Assembly (NCBI GenBank): GCA_963824545.1
Contig: CAWGPP010000027.1
Span: 86,624-150,623 of the forward strand
DNA length: 64,000 bases
Source: Bog-532 sp963824545
GTDB taxonomy: Bacteria > Actinomycetota > Actinomycetes > Streptosporangiales > Streptosporangiaceae
Direction of reading: 5' to 3'
The translations under genes were made by a program, and so were the position numbers. The stretch's first letter is position 1; the number at the start of each line of letters is the position of its first letter. Of this stretch, positions 32,613-40,743 are shown one piece after another. Below the pieces are notes generated by a model, which was not told the DNA's origin, did no database searches, and was given only the letters and a program-made list of their open reading frames with translations.

Positions 32613-33667
32613 GGGGGCTGGCGGGGCGGGGGCGGGGCGGTGGTGCCGCGGATGACCAGGTGCGGGGTGAGGACCACCTCGCGGGGGTCGGTGCGGCCGC
32701 CTTCGAGGCGTTCCACGGCCAGCGCGACCGCGTACGCGGCCTGCTGGCCGGCGTCCTGGCTCACCGTGGTCAGGTCCACGTGGGCGAGCCCGGCCAGCAT
32801 GCTGTCGTCGTAGCCGATCACGGAAACCGCTCCGGGAACGGCCACGCCCTCGCGGGCGAACACGTCCAGGAGCCCGACGGCGCACCGGTCGTTGGCCGTG
32901 ACCACCGCGGTGGGCAGGGCACCGCCGGCCAGCAGAGCCCGGGCCGCCCTCATCCCGGCTTCCTCGGTGTGGTCACCCGGGATGATCCGGGTCCGCGCGG
33001 CCGGGCCCAGGCGGCGCATGGACTGGCGGTAGCCCCGGCGGCGATCGGCGGCGATCGCCCCCTGGCCGCCGTCCACGAAGGCGATGTCGCGGTGCCCCAG
33101 GCCGATGAGGTGGCCGACGGCCTGGGCCACACCCTCGTCGTCGGCGGCGCGGACCACGTCGACGGCGGCGGACTGCATCCGGCGGCCGACCACGATGACG
33201 GGCCGTTCCTCCCCGAGGCCGGCCAGCCAGCCCACCTGGTGGTCCGGCCCGAGCAGGATCAGCGCCTCGCAGCGGAAATCGAGCAGCAGCTCGGCGGCCC
33301 GCCGCTCGTCACGGGCGGGCGTCAGCGCGCTGAGCACCAGGTCGTAGCCGAGGTTGGTGGCGGCCGCGTCGATGTGGGCGACGAGTTCGGCGTGGAAGGT
33401 GTTGCGCACGTCCAGCAGCACGCCGAGATGGCGGCTGCGCCGCCGGGCCAGCAGGCTGGCCGTCCGGTCGGCGCGGTAGCCCAGCTCACGGGCGGCGGCC
33501 AGGACGCGGGCCCGGGTCGGCTCGCTCGGGCCCGGCTGGTTCCGCAGCACGAGCGAGACGAGGCCGGGCGACACCCCGGCCCGCGCGGCAACGTCGGCGA
33601 GGCGGGGACGGCGGCCCGCGGCGGCAGGCGGGTCCGCGGCAGGATCGGGAGTACCTTCCGCGTCCAC
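32609..33667 (-). CDS. LacI-family transcriptional regulator
   Basis: 352 residues. A DNA-binding head lies at residues about 20-70 (RRPRLADVAARAGVSPGLVS, LVLRNQPGPSEPTRARVLAA, ARELGYRADRTA hinge). A periplasmic-binding-protein-like sugar domain follows (HLGVLLDVRNTFHAELVAHI, GHRDIAFVDGGQGAIAADRR, TAVVTANDRCAVGLLDVFAR, VIGYDDSMLAGLAHVDLTTV). A perfect palindromic operator lies 60 bases upstream in the divergent promoter region shared with the dehydrogenase/isomerase genes starting at 33816. It therefore probably represses that operon and itself in response to a sugar or polyol. Confidence 0.92.
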   Translation of the reverse strand: MDAEGTPDPAADPPAAAGRRPRLADVAARAGVSPGLVSLVLRNQPGPSEPTRARVLAAARELGYRADRTASLLARRRSRHLGVLLDVRNTFHAELVAHIDAAATNLGYDLVLSALTPARDERRAAELLLDFRCEALILLGPDHQVGWLAGLGEERPVIVVGRRMQSAAVDVVRAADDEGVAQAVGHLIGLGHRDIAFVDGGQGAIAADRRRGYRQSMRRLGPAARTRIIPGDHTEEAGMRAARALLAGGALPTAVVTANDRCAVGLLDVFAREGVAVPGAVSVIGYDDSMLAGLAHVDLTTVSQDAGQQAAYAVALAVERLEGGRTDPREVVLTPHLVIRGTTAPPPPRQPP

Positions 33668-33726
33668 GGACTTTCGCCTCCTCCCGGACTATTGACAGGC
33701 GTTCCCGGTCCTGGATAATAACCGTA

Positions 33727-33740
33727 TTAAAGCGCTTTAA
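33727..33740. promoter_or_regulatory. LacI-type operator
   Basis: TTAAAGCGCTTTAA is a perfect 14-bp palindrome with the central CG typical of LacI/PurR-family operators. It lies between lacI and the divergent genes at 33816 onward. Confidence 0.75.
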
Positions 33741-33815
33741 ACCCGTTCCGTGGCGAGCGGGCCGGGAGCGGCGGAACGAAGGCCCGAAGCGGCCGAACGC
33801 AGGCAGAAGGGAGAC

Positions 33816-34484
33816 ATGGTGGGCACTTCACCGATTGGGGTCGCGGTCGTCGGGGCCGGAATGGCGGGGCGGGCGCACGCCAACGGTTACCGGGCCGGCT
33901 TCAACCCGGACGCCCCAATGAGCTGGCGGTACCGGGGCGGCCCGGGGTCGGGGGCGCTGGCGGACATCGGCACGCACGCCGTTGACGTCGGTGAGTTCCT
34001 GTGCGGCCCGGTGGAGAGCGTGCGCGGCACCGTGCTGACCACCGTGGTACCGGACCGGCCGCTGCCGCTCGGCACCGCGGTGGGCCACGCCGGGGGCGTG
34101 CCGGTCCCGTATCGCCTATGGGCTGGCCAACGCGCTCGGCTTCGAGGTGTTCTGCCGCGACGGCGCGGCCGCGTTCGACCTCGGCCGTGCCAGCGAGTTC
34201 ACGATCGCCGACCGCACGCCCGAGGGCCCGGTCAACGGCTACCGGCAGGTCCTGCTGGGGCCCGCGCATCCCTACATCGCCCGCGGGCTGCCGATGGACT
34301 TCCCCAGCGTCGGCCACGGCAGAGCGACTTCTTCACCTACCAGGCGCGGGCCTTCCTGGAGGAGATCGCCGGGCTGGACGGGTTGCCCCGCTGCCCCAGC
34401 CTGGCCGAGGGAGTACACAACCTGCGCGTCCTGGACGCGGTCGTCGCGTCGGCCCGCCAGGACGGCCGCTCCGTCACCGTCTGA
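33816..34484 (+). pseudogene. Gfo/Idh/MocA dehydrogenase, interior deletion plus two frameshifts
   Basis: The start (ATG 33816 after AAGGGAGAC) reads MVGTSPIGVAVVGAGMAGRA, a normal Rossmann beginning, to HANGYRAG. It then jumps directly to NPDAPMSWRYRGGPGSGALA and DIGTHAVDVGEFLCGPVESV, which belong to the second domain. About 130-150 residues including the EKP motif are gone in frame. Near 34,110 the frame shifts (continuation LANALGFEVFCRDGAAAFDL, PVNGYRQVLLGPAHPYIARG) and near 34,320 it shifts back (SDFFTYQARAFLEEIAGLDG) to the normal end. Non-functional. It lies under the LacI operator and directly precedes an intact sugar isomerase. Confidence 0.88.
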
Positions 34485-34501
34485 CCCCAGGGAGGAACAC
34501 C

Positions 34502-35503
34502 ATGAAGCTAGGCGCGTACACGGCCTGCCTGCAGGACCGGCCCCTGCGCGAGGCCCTCGGCATCCTGAAGGAGCTGGGGCTGACCAGTGCCGAGATCAAC
34601 GCGGGCGGGTTCATCCCCGCGCCGCACCTGCCGGTCAAGGAGATCCTGGCCGGCGGCGGCGCCCGGGAGGCGTACCTGAACCTGTTCAGCCAGGCCCGGA
34701 TCAGGCTGACCGGCCTGAACGTCAACGGCAACCCACTGAACCCCGACCCGGAGGTCGGCCCGAAGCACGCCGAGGACCTGCGCCAGGCGATCGAGATCGC
34801 CGGCCTGCTGGGCGTCAAGCGCGTGGTGGCGATGTCCGGGCTGCCGGCTCCGCACGAGGGCGGCCGGTACCCCTCGTGGGTCGTCAACCCGTGGGACAGC
34901 CAGTACCTGGACGTCCTGGACTACCAGTGGCAGGAGATCGCCATCCCGTTCTGGACGGATATCAACGCGCGGGCCAGGGACGCCGACGTGAAGGTGTGCA
35001 TCGAGATGCACCCGCACAACCTCGTGTTCAACCCGGGAACGATGGAGCGGCTGGCCAGCGAGATCAACGCCACCCACGTGGGGGCCGAGATGGACCCCAG
35101 CCACCTGTTCTGGCAGGGCATCGACCCGGTCGCGGCGATCAGGCGGCTGGGCGGCCTGGTGTACCACGCGGCCGCCAAGGACACCCGGATCAACGAGCGG
35201 AACTGCCGCGTCTACGGCGTCCTGGACGACCGCTTCCGGCGCGTCCCGGCGGACGAGAACCCCGTCGGGCTCGGCGGCCGGAACACCCTGACGCGGTGGC
35301 CCGCGGACTCCTCCTGGGACTTCGTCGCGGTCGGCCGGGGGCATGACGAGGCCTTCTGGGCCGGGTTCCTGGAGGCGCTGGCCGCGATCGATCCGCACAT
35401 GGCCGTCAACATCGAGCACGAGGACCAGGAACTGGACCAGATCGAGGGCCTGCGCCTGGCCGCCGACAACCTCAAGTCAGCCGCCGTTGCCGCCGGCGTT
35501 TAA
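34502..35503 (+). CDS. Sugar phosphate isomerase/epimerase (xylose isomerase-like TIM barrel)
   Basis: 333 residues from ATG 34502 with GGGAGGA upstream. AP-endonuclease-2/IolE-type barrel: MKLGAYTACLQDRPLREALG, LGLTSAEINAGGFIPAPHLP, VKVCIEMHPHNLVFNPGTME, THVGAEMDPSHLFWQGIDPV and VNIEHEDQELDQIEGLRLAA. These supply the four metal ligands (Glu of IEMHPHN, Asp of EMDPSH, His/Lys of HAAAKDT, Glu of NIEHED). It is intact and follows the broken dehydrogenase, a pairing common in polyol and inositol-derivative catabolism. The substrate is unknown. Confidence 0.9.
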   Translation: MKLGAYTACLQDRPLREALGILKELGLTSAEINAGGFIPAPHLPVKEILAGGGAREAYLNLFSQARIRLTGLNVNGNPLNPDPEVGPKHAEDLRQAIEIAGLLGVKRVVAMSGLPAPHEGGRYPSWVVNPWDSQYLDVLDYQWQEIAIPFWTDINARARDADVKVCIEMHPHNLVFNPGTMERLASEINATHVGAEMDPSHLFWQGIDPVAAIRRLGGLVYHAAAKDTRINERNCRVYGVLDDRFRRVPADENPVGLGGRNTLTRWPADSSWDFVAVGRGHDEAFWAGFLEALAAIDPHMAVNIEHEDQELDQIEGLRLAADNLKSAAVAAGV

Positions 35504-35515
35504 GGCCCCCTGGAA

Positions 35516-35573
35516 TGTATGCAGAGGCGTCTCTGCCGCGACCCGGGTGTACGCAAAGGCGCCTTTGCGTACA
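35516..35573. repeat. 58-bp double-palindrome repeat, copy 2
   Basis: Same structure and orientation as the copy at 25258-25315. The second unit (35548-35573) is a perfect 26-bp palindrome with half-site TGTACGCAAAGGC. It starts 13 bases after the stop of the isomerase gene, so its RNA would form strong hairpins there. The region from 35574 to 35695 is G-rich and holds nothing recognisable. Confidence 0.85.
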
Positions 35574-35695
35574 TGGGGGAAGGGGAAGGCGGGAGCTGAG
35601 GGGACGGTGGGGCTGGAGTGAGGAGTGGGGGAGGGAGTGGGGCGCGCGGGTACCGGGCGGAGGCGGGGTGGGGCGGCCCGATGGGGGGCGGGCGG

Positions 35696-36439
35696 TTACC
35701 AGCCGGTGAGGGTGAGGTCGAAGCTGTAGCGGGAGGCACGGTAGATGTGCTTGCCGTGCTCGACCACGCGGCCGTGGTCGTCGAAGGCGACCCGTTCCAT
35801 GGTCAGCACCGGCGCTCCCCGCGTCTCGCCCAGCGCGCGGGCCTCGGCGGCGGTGGCGGCGCGGGCCCCGATCGACTGCCGGGCGATCCGCAGGGTGACG
35901 CTGTTCGCGCGAAGCAGGGTGTACAGCCCATGCACCTCCAGATCCTCCTGGGTCAGCGTGAGCAGGCCGGCCGGGACGTGGTTGCGCATCAAGGCCAGCG
36001 GCTCGGCGCCAGCGAAGCGCAGCCGCTCGAAGACGTACAGGTCGGCGCCCTCGGGTAGGCCCAGGTCCAGCGCGAGCCCCGCCGAGGCCTCCTCGGTGGC
36101 GAAGCTGAGCACCCGGGTGTGCGGATCCCGGCCGGCCTTGGCCAGGTCGTCGTACAGGCTGGTCAGCTCGACCTGACGGCGGACCTTGGCGTGCACGACC
36201 TGGGTCCCCACGCCGCGTTTGCGGACCAGCAGCCCGCGGTCGACCAGGTACTGGATCGCGCGGCGCATCGTCGGCCGGGACAGGCCAAGCTGGTCGGCCA
36301 GGTCGATCTCGTTCTCAAGCCGTACCCCAGCCGCCAGCTCACCGGACTCGATGAGCTGCTCCATATGCTGGGCCACCTGGAAATACAGCGGTACCGGGCT
36401 GCTGCGGTCCACCTGGATGGGCGGGGCGGGCTGGTTCAC
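35696..36439 (-). CDS. GntR/HutC-family regulator with UTRA domain
   Basis: 247 residues. A winged-helix GntR head (SSPVPLYFQVAQHMEQLIES, LENEIDLADQLGLSRPTMRR, AIQYLVDRGLLVRKRGVGTQ) is joined to a UTRA ligand domain (SFATEEASAGLALDLGLPEG, YVFERLRFAGAEPLALMRNH, FDDHGRVVEHGKHIYRASRY). The GTG at 36439 has GAGGGAG just upstream and is preferred to GTG 36460. It is divergent from the inositol transporter and catabolic genes and is therefore the probable repressor of that operon, as IolR-type GntR proteins are elsewhere. Confidence 0.9.
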   Translation of the reverse strand: MNQPAPPIQVDRSSPVPLYFQVAQHMEQLIESGELAAGVRLENEIDLADQLGLSRPTMRRAIQYLVDRGLLVRKRGVGTQVVHAKVRRQVELTSLYDDLAKAGRDPHTRVLSFATEEASAGLALDLGLPEGADLYVFERLRFAGAEPLALMRNHVPAGLLTLTQEDLEVHGLYTLLRANSVTLRIARQSIGARAATAAEARALGETRGAPVLTMERVAFDDHGRVVEHGKHIYRASRYSFDLTLTGW

Positions 36440-36494
36440 GGCTCCCTCTTTCGCGGCCACGTGGGGCCCTTCCCATTATGACCGCGCTGAGGGG

Positions 36495-36564
36495 TTGACT
36501 GAAGATCAGAACGTAAATATGTCAGGACAAACTATTGACGACCCCTGAAACACGGGCGTAAAAA
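36495..36564 (+). promoter_or_regulatory. Likely promoter region of the inositol operon
   Basis: A/T-rich stretch between the divergent GntR gene and the transporter genes. It contains TTGACT (36495-36500) and TTGACG (36535-36540), the latter 18 bases from TAAAAA (36559-36564). The repeated TTGAC elements could be promoter -35 boxes or GntR sites; not resolved. Confidence 0.4.
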
Positions 36565-36786
36565 TACAGCAACTCACCGGTCCCGGACGCGGGGCCAGCC
36601 CCTGAGTGCCGGCAAGACGCAACATCTGCTTCCTCAACGTGTCCGAGCTTCCGCCGGCCGGGCACGGCTCGCCCCGGTCCCCGGCGGCGGTACGGCGCTT
36701 TCGGTACCGCGGTCAGCCCGGCACGGGCAGACCGCCAGGACATAGGCACATGGAGCACCAGGGCCACCCACGAGGGCTCGCGGCGG

Positions 36787-37431
36787 CCAAGGACAATATC
36801 ACGTACCACTACACCAACAACCAGGACCCCACGTAGCAGGCCCAGCTGATCCAGGACGCGATCAACAGCCACGTGGACGGGATCGCGGTCACCGACCCGG
36901 ACCCGCAGGCGCTGTGCCCGACGATCCTGAAGGCCAAGGCGGCCGGGATCCCGGTCGTCATGTTCAACGCCGGCATCGGTAACTGGCAGTCCTGCGGCGC
37001 GATGGAGTACTTCGGGTCGGACGAGACCGTGGCCGGGACGGCGGCCGGGAAGCGGCTGGCCGCGGCCGGCGCCAAGAACGTGCTCTGCGTGCTGCAGGCG
37101 CAGGGCCAGGTCCAGCTCGAGGCGCGGTGCGCGGGCGTGAAGGCCGGACTTGGCTCCGAGGGCACGATGACGAAGCTGTACGTCAACGGCACCGACAACT
37201 CCGCGATGCTGTCGACGATGAGCGCCAAGCTCGCCCAGGACAAGAGCGTCGACGCGGTCATCACGCTGGGCGCGCCGGTCGCCCTGGTCGCCATCTCGGC
37301 GATCCAGCAGGGGCACAGCACCGCCAAGCTCTACACCTTCGACACCAACGCCACCTTGATCGCCAAGGTCAAGTCCGGTGCGGTGCAGTGGGCCGTGGAC
37401 CAGCAGCCCTACCTGCAGGGGTACGAGGCCT
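36787..37431 (+). pseudogene. Sugar/inositol ABC substrate-binding protein remnant with amber codon
   Basis: From about 36787 the plus strand reads AKDNITYHYTNNQDPT, then TAG at 36834-36836 where family members have Gln, then QAQLIQDAINSHVDGIAVTD, a type-1 periplasmic binding-protein domain of the RbsB/inositol-binding kind. It continues (PVVMFNAGIGNWQSCGAMEY, DAVITLGAPVALVAISAIQQ, SGAVQWAVDQQPYLQGYEA) to about 37431, where it is fused to permease sequence. The signal peptide, first 30-60 residues and last 40 residues are missing. Not functional. Confidence 0.85.
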
Positions 37432-38348
37432 TCGTGGTCGCGCCGCCGTTCCGCAACGCCAGCTCGTTCTCGAGCGTGCTGTACGTCAGCTCGACCTACG
37501 GCCTGATGGCCGCTCCGGTCGCGCTGCTGATGATCGGCGGTGAGTTCGACCTGTCGGCCGGGGTCGCGGTCACCAGTTCGGCCTTGTGCGCTTCGCTGTT
37601 CAGCTACGAGTTCACCACGAACGTCTGGGTCGGCGTGCTCGTGGCCCTGGCCCTGTCCCTCACGGTCGGGTTCCTGAACGGCTGGATCGTGGTCAAGACC
37701 GGGATCCCGAGCTTCCTGGTCACCCTGGGCACGTTCTTCATGCTGCAGGGCCTCAACCTGGCCCTGACGCAGACCATCACCAACCAGGTGGCCAGCCCGA
37801 GCATCTCCGACATGCAGGGCTTCAGCTCCGCGCAGAAGGTGTTCGCCTCCAGCTTCAACATCGGCGGCGTGAACATCCGCACCTCGATCATCTACTGGAT
37901 CGTGATCGTCGCGATCGCGACCTGGATCCTGCTGCGGACCCACATCGGCAACTGGATCTTCTCGGTCGGCGGATCCGCGCCCAGCGCCCGCGCGGTCGGC
38001 GTTCCGGTGGGCAGGATGAAGATTGCCCTGTTCATGGGGGTGGGCCTGCTGGCCTGGTTCACCGGCATGATCACCTTGTTCCAGTTCAACACGATTCAGT
38101 CCGGCCAGGGCGTCGGCAACGAGTTCGTCTACATCATCGCGGCGGTGGTCGGCGGGTGCCTGCTCACCGGCGGCTACGGCTCGGCGGTCGGCGCGGGCAT
38201 CGGCGCGCTCATCTTCGGCATGGTCAACCAGGGCATCGTCTACGCCGGCTGGGACCCCGACTGGTTCACGTTCTTCGTCGGCGCGCTGCTGCTCGGCGCG
38301 ATCCTGCTCAACACCTTCATCCGTCGCCGTGCGGAGGCACATAGATGA
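36873..38348 (+). CDS. Fusion ORF: binding-protein segment joined in frame to RbsC-type permease
   Basis: 491 residues. Residues 1-186 are the binding-protein remnant described above; from about 187 (FVVAPPFRNASSFSSVLYVS) the sequence is an RbsC/XylH-type sugar permease. Its first membrane helix is missing, but the rest is intact: VALLMIGGEFDLSAGVAVTS, SFLVTLGTFFMLQGLNLALT, YIIAAVVGGCLLTGGYGSAV, GALIFGMVNQGIVYAGWDPD. Normally these are two genes; an interior deletion removed the end of one and the beginning of the other without changing frame. The start shown is the first GTG after the amber codon. Transport activity is unlikely. Confidence 0.8.
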   Translation: MDGIAVTDPDPQALCPTILKAKAAGIPVVMFNAGIGNWQSCGAMEYFGSDETVAGTAAGKRLAAAGAKNVLCVLQAQGQVQLEARCAGVKAGLGSEGTMTKLYVNGTDNSAMLSTMSAKLAQDKSVDAVITLGAPVALVAISAIQQGHSTAKLYTFDTNATLIAKVKSGAVQWAVDQQPYLQGYEAFVVAPPFRNASSFSSVLYVSSTYGLMAAPVALLMIGGEFDLSAGVAVTSSALCASLFSYEFTTNVWVGVLVALALSLTVGFLNGWIVVKTGIPSFLVTLGTFFMLQGLNLALTQTITNQVASPSISDMQGFSSAQKVFASSFNIGGVNIRTSIIYWIVIVAIATWILLRTHIGNWIFSVGGSAPSARAVGVPVGRMKIALFMGVGLLAWFTGMITLFQFNTIQSGQGVGNEFVYIIAAVVGGCLLTGGYGSAVGAGIGALIFGMVNQGIVYAGWDPDWFTFFVGALLLGAILLNTFIRRRAEAHR

Positions 38349-38755
38349 CCAGCACACTGGAAAATGAGAAGAAGACCACCGAACCGCTGGTCCGGCTGGC
38401 CCACGCAGGCAAGCACTACGGTACCATCATCGCGCTGTCCGACATCAACCTGGAGGTCAGCGCGGGCGAGGTGACCTGCGTGCTCGGCGACAACGGCGCG
38501 GGCAAGTCGACGCTTATCAAGATCATCGCCGGGCTGCACCAGCCGAGCGAGGGCAGCTACGAGGTCGAGGGCGAGCCGGTGAACTTCAGCTCCCCGCGCG
38601 AGGCGCTGGAGCGCGGCATCGCGACCGTGTACCAGGACCTGGCCGTCGTCCCGCTGATGCCGGTATGGCGGAATTTCTTCCTCGGCAACGAGAAGCGCAA
38701 GGGCCCGCGGATGGACATGCCGAACGAGTCCCGCACGGGCAACCCGCCGGCATGA
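38345..38755 (+). CDS. Sugar ABC transporter ATPase, C-terminal half missing
   Basis: 136 residues where about 260 are expected. Walker A (LGDNGAGKSTLIKIIAGLHQ) and the Q-loop (ERGIATVYQDLAVVPLMPVW) are present. The ABC signature (LSGGQ-like), Walker B, D-loop and H-loop are absent; after NFFLGNEKRKGPRMDMP the protein ends NESRTGNPPA. The ATG overlaps the permease stop, and its TGA overlaps the next start (ATGA). It cannot hydrolyse ATP as read. The surviving end may be the natural C-terminus after an interior deletion. Confidence 0.82.
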   Translation: MTSTLENEKKTTEPLVRLAHAGKHYGTIIALSDINLEVSAGEVTCVLGDNGAGKSTLIKIIAGLHQPSEGSYEVEGEPVNFSSPREALERGIATVYQDLAVVPLMPVWRNFFLGNEKRKGPRMDMPNESRTGNPPA

Positions 38756-38901
38756 GACAGCGGATCCGGATCGGGCTGGGCCGCATGGGGCGGATCCACG
38801 CGGCCAGCCGGTCCGGCCGGTGCCAGGGCCGGACCGTCACGGTCGAGCCGCAGCGTTCCGGGGACAACGTCCGCTGCACCGTCAAGCAGGAGAACCGGTG
38901 A
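38752..38901 (+). pseudogene. Shell of a Gfo/Idh/MocA (inositol dehydrogenase-like) gene
   Basis: 49 codons. The first residues, MRQRIRIGLGRMGRIHAAS, are a dehydrogenase N-terminus of the kind MKIRIGLIGTGRMGRIHA. The last, GRTVTVEPQRSGDNVRCT and KQENR, lead to a TGA that overlaps the GTG of iolC. The ATG overlaps the ATPase stop. So the gene keeps both coupling junctions but lacks about 300 residues between. Identification rests on about 18 residues. Confidence 0.65.
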
Positions 38902-39875
38902 CCACGCAGGAACCCCTCGAGGTGCTCACCATGGGCCGGATCGGGGTCGACATCTATCCGCTGCAGACCGGCCGTTCGCTGCGGCACGTCGAGACCTTCG
39001 GCAAGTACCTCGGCGGCAGCCCGACCAACGTCGCGGTCGCGGCGGCACGCTACGGGCGGCGGGCCGCGGTCATCAGCCGGACCGGCCAGGACCCGTTCGG
39101 CGACTACATCCACGACGCCCTGCGAGGCTTCGGCGTGGACGACCGTTTCGTGACGGCCGTGCCCTCGCTGCCGACCCCGGTCACGTTCTGCGAGATCTTC
39201 CCGCCGGACGACTTCCCGCTGTACTTCTACCGCTACCCGACCGCGCCGGATCTGCAGATCGAACGCAGCGAACTCGATCTGGAGGCCATCGCGGCGGCGG
39301 GCATCTTCTGGATGACGGGCACCGGGCTGTGCCAGGAACCGAGCCGGAGCGCGACGCTGCGGGCCCTCGAGGCACGGAGCCAGGGCGCCGGCCCCACCGT
39401 CTTCGACCTGGACTACCGGGCGATGTTCTGGCCGTCCCGGGCCGAGGCGCGGCGGTGGTACCGCGAGGCGCTGCCGCACGCCACGGTGGCGGTCGGCAAC
39501 CTGGACGAGTGCGACACCGCGGTCGGCGTACGGGCACCCCGGGCGGCCGCCCAGGCCCTGCACGACGCGGGCATCCAGCTCGCGATCATCAAGCAGGGAC
39601 CGGCCGGCGTGCTGGCCTCGGACGGCACGCAGATCGTGCAGGTGCCGCCGGTCCCGGTCGAGGTCGTTAACGGGCTGGGTGCGGGCGATGCGTTCGGCGG
39701 CGCCCTGTGCCACGCGCTGGCGTCCGGCTGGGACCTGGAACGCACCCTGCGGTTCTGCAACGCCGCGGGGGCGATCGTGGCGTCCCGGCTGGCCTGCGCC
39801 GACGCGATGCCCACCGCCGATGAGGTCGAGGCCACGATGCGGGGCCTTCTGAGCAAAGGAACACGGCGTGCATGA
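38898..39875 (+). CDS. iolC: 5-dehydro-2-deoxygluconokinase
   Basis: 325 residues of the PfkB/ribokinase family. GTG 38898 follows CAGGAGAA. LEVLTMGRIGVDIYPLQTGR is characteristic of IolC. GKYLGGSPTNVAVAAARYGR is PfkB signature 1 and VVNGLGAGDAFGGALCHALA is signature 2 with the catalytic Asp. It phosphorylates 5-dehydro-2-deoxy-D-gluconate in myo-inositol breakdown. Its stop overlaps the next gene by 8 bases. Intact. Confidence 0.93.
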   Translation: MTTQEPLEVLTMGRIGVDIYPLQTGRSLRHVETFGKYLGGSPTNVAVAAARYGRRAAVISRTGQDPFGDYIHDALRGFGVDDRFVTAVPSLPTPVTFCEIFPPDDFPLYFYRYPTAPDLQIERSELDLEAIAAAGIFWMTGTGLCQEPSRSATLRALEARSQGAGPTVFDLDYRAMFWPSRAEARRWYREALPHATVAVGNLDECDTAVGVRAPRAAAQALHDAGIQLAIIKQGPAGVLASDGTQIVQVPPVPVEVVNGLGAGDAFGGALCHALASGWDLERTLRFCNAAGAIVASRLACADAMPTADEVEATMRGLLSKGTRRA

Positions 39876-40743
39876 GACGGAGCTTCGGGAGCTGGTCGAC
39901 ACCAGGGTGCACCGGCCGCAGGCGATCGCGGAAGCCGCGGTCAGCCGGCGGCAGGCGCCGGCGCTGGCCGGCGAGCACGGGCGCCTGATGATCATCGCCG
40001 CCGACCATCCGGCGCGGGGCGCGCTGCGGGCCGGCGATCGGCCACTGGCCATGGCGAACCGCGCCGGCCTGCTCGACCGGCTGTGCCTGGCCCTGTCGCG
40101 GCCGGGGGTGAACGGCGTCCTCGGCACGCCGGACATCCTGGAGGACCTGCTGCTGCTGGGCGCGCTGGACGACAAGGTGGTGATCGGCTCGATGAACCGG
40201 GGTGGCCTGGCCGGCACCAGCTTCGAGATCGACGACCGGTTCACCGCGTACGACGCCGCCAGCATCGCCGCGAGCCGCTTCGACGGCGGCAAGATGCTGA
40301 TCCGGATCGACCCGGACGACGCGGCCACCGCGCGCACCCTGCACGCGTGCGCCGCCGCGGTCAGCGACCTGGCCGCCCGCCAGCTGATCGCCATGATCGA
40401 GCCGTTCATCTCCCGCCGGGTGGACGGGAAGGTCCGCAACGACCTCACGCCCGAGGCCATGACCCGCGCCATCACCGTCGCGTCGGGCCTGGGCAGCACG
40501 TCCGCGTACACCTGGCTGAAGGTGCCGTACGTGGACGACATGGAACGCGTCATGGCCGCGTCCACGCTGCCCGCGCTCATCCTGGGCGGCGAGGTGTCGC
40601 CGGATCAGACCTCGGTCATGGCCGCGTGGCGCAAGACCCTGCAACTGCCGACCGTGAGGGGGTTCGTCATCGGACGCTCACTGCTGTTCCCGCCGGACGA
40701 CAACGTGGCCGCCGCCGTCGACGCCGTGGCGGAGATGCTGTGA
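39868..40743 (+). CDS. IolJ-type aldolase (Cgl0158-family beta/alpha barrel)
   Basis: 291 residues. GRLMIIAADHPARGALRAGD, PGVNGVLGTPDILEDLLLLG, VVIGSMNRGGLAGTSFEIDD, AYTWLKVPYVDDMERVMAAS (barrel Lys) and LPALILGGEVSPDQTS are typical of the actinobacterial deoxyribose-phosphate-aldolase-like proteins placed in inositol operons. By position between iolC and iolB it should split 6-phospho-5-dehydro-2-deoxygluconate to malonate semialdehyde and dihydroxyacetone phosphate, the job of IolJ. Starts inside iolC, stops in a GTGA overlap with iolB. Intact. Confidence 0.85.
   Translation: MHETELRELVDTRVHRPQAIAEAAVSRRQAPALAGEHGRLMIIAADHPARGALRAGDRPLAMANRAGLLDRLCLALSRPGVNGVLGTPDILEDLLLLGALDDKVVIGSMNRGGLAGTSFEIDDRFTAYDAASIAASRFDGGKMLIRIDPDDAATARTLHACAAAVSDLAARQLIAMIEPFISRRVDGKVRNDLTPEAMTRAITVASGLGSTSAYTWLKVPYVDDMERVMAASTLPALILGGEVSPDQTSVMAAWRKTLQLPTVRGFVIGRSLLFPPDDNVAAAVDAVAEML

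Noticed and set aside
25258..35573. The two 58-bp repeats as ends of a 10-kb composite transposon
   Set aside because: They are direct, not inverted. No transposase or target duplication is visible, and the genes between are ordinary chromosomal functions.
36522..38357. Long minus-strand frame opposite the permease, rich in Asp, His, Arg
   Set aside because: Shadow of the permease coding strand, with no recognisable domain.
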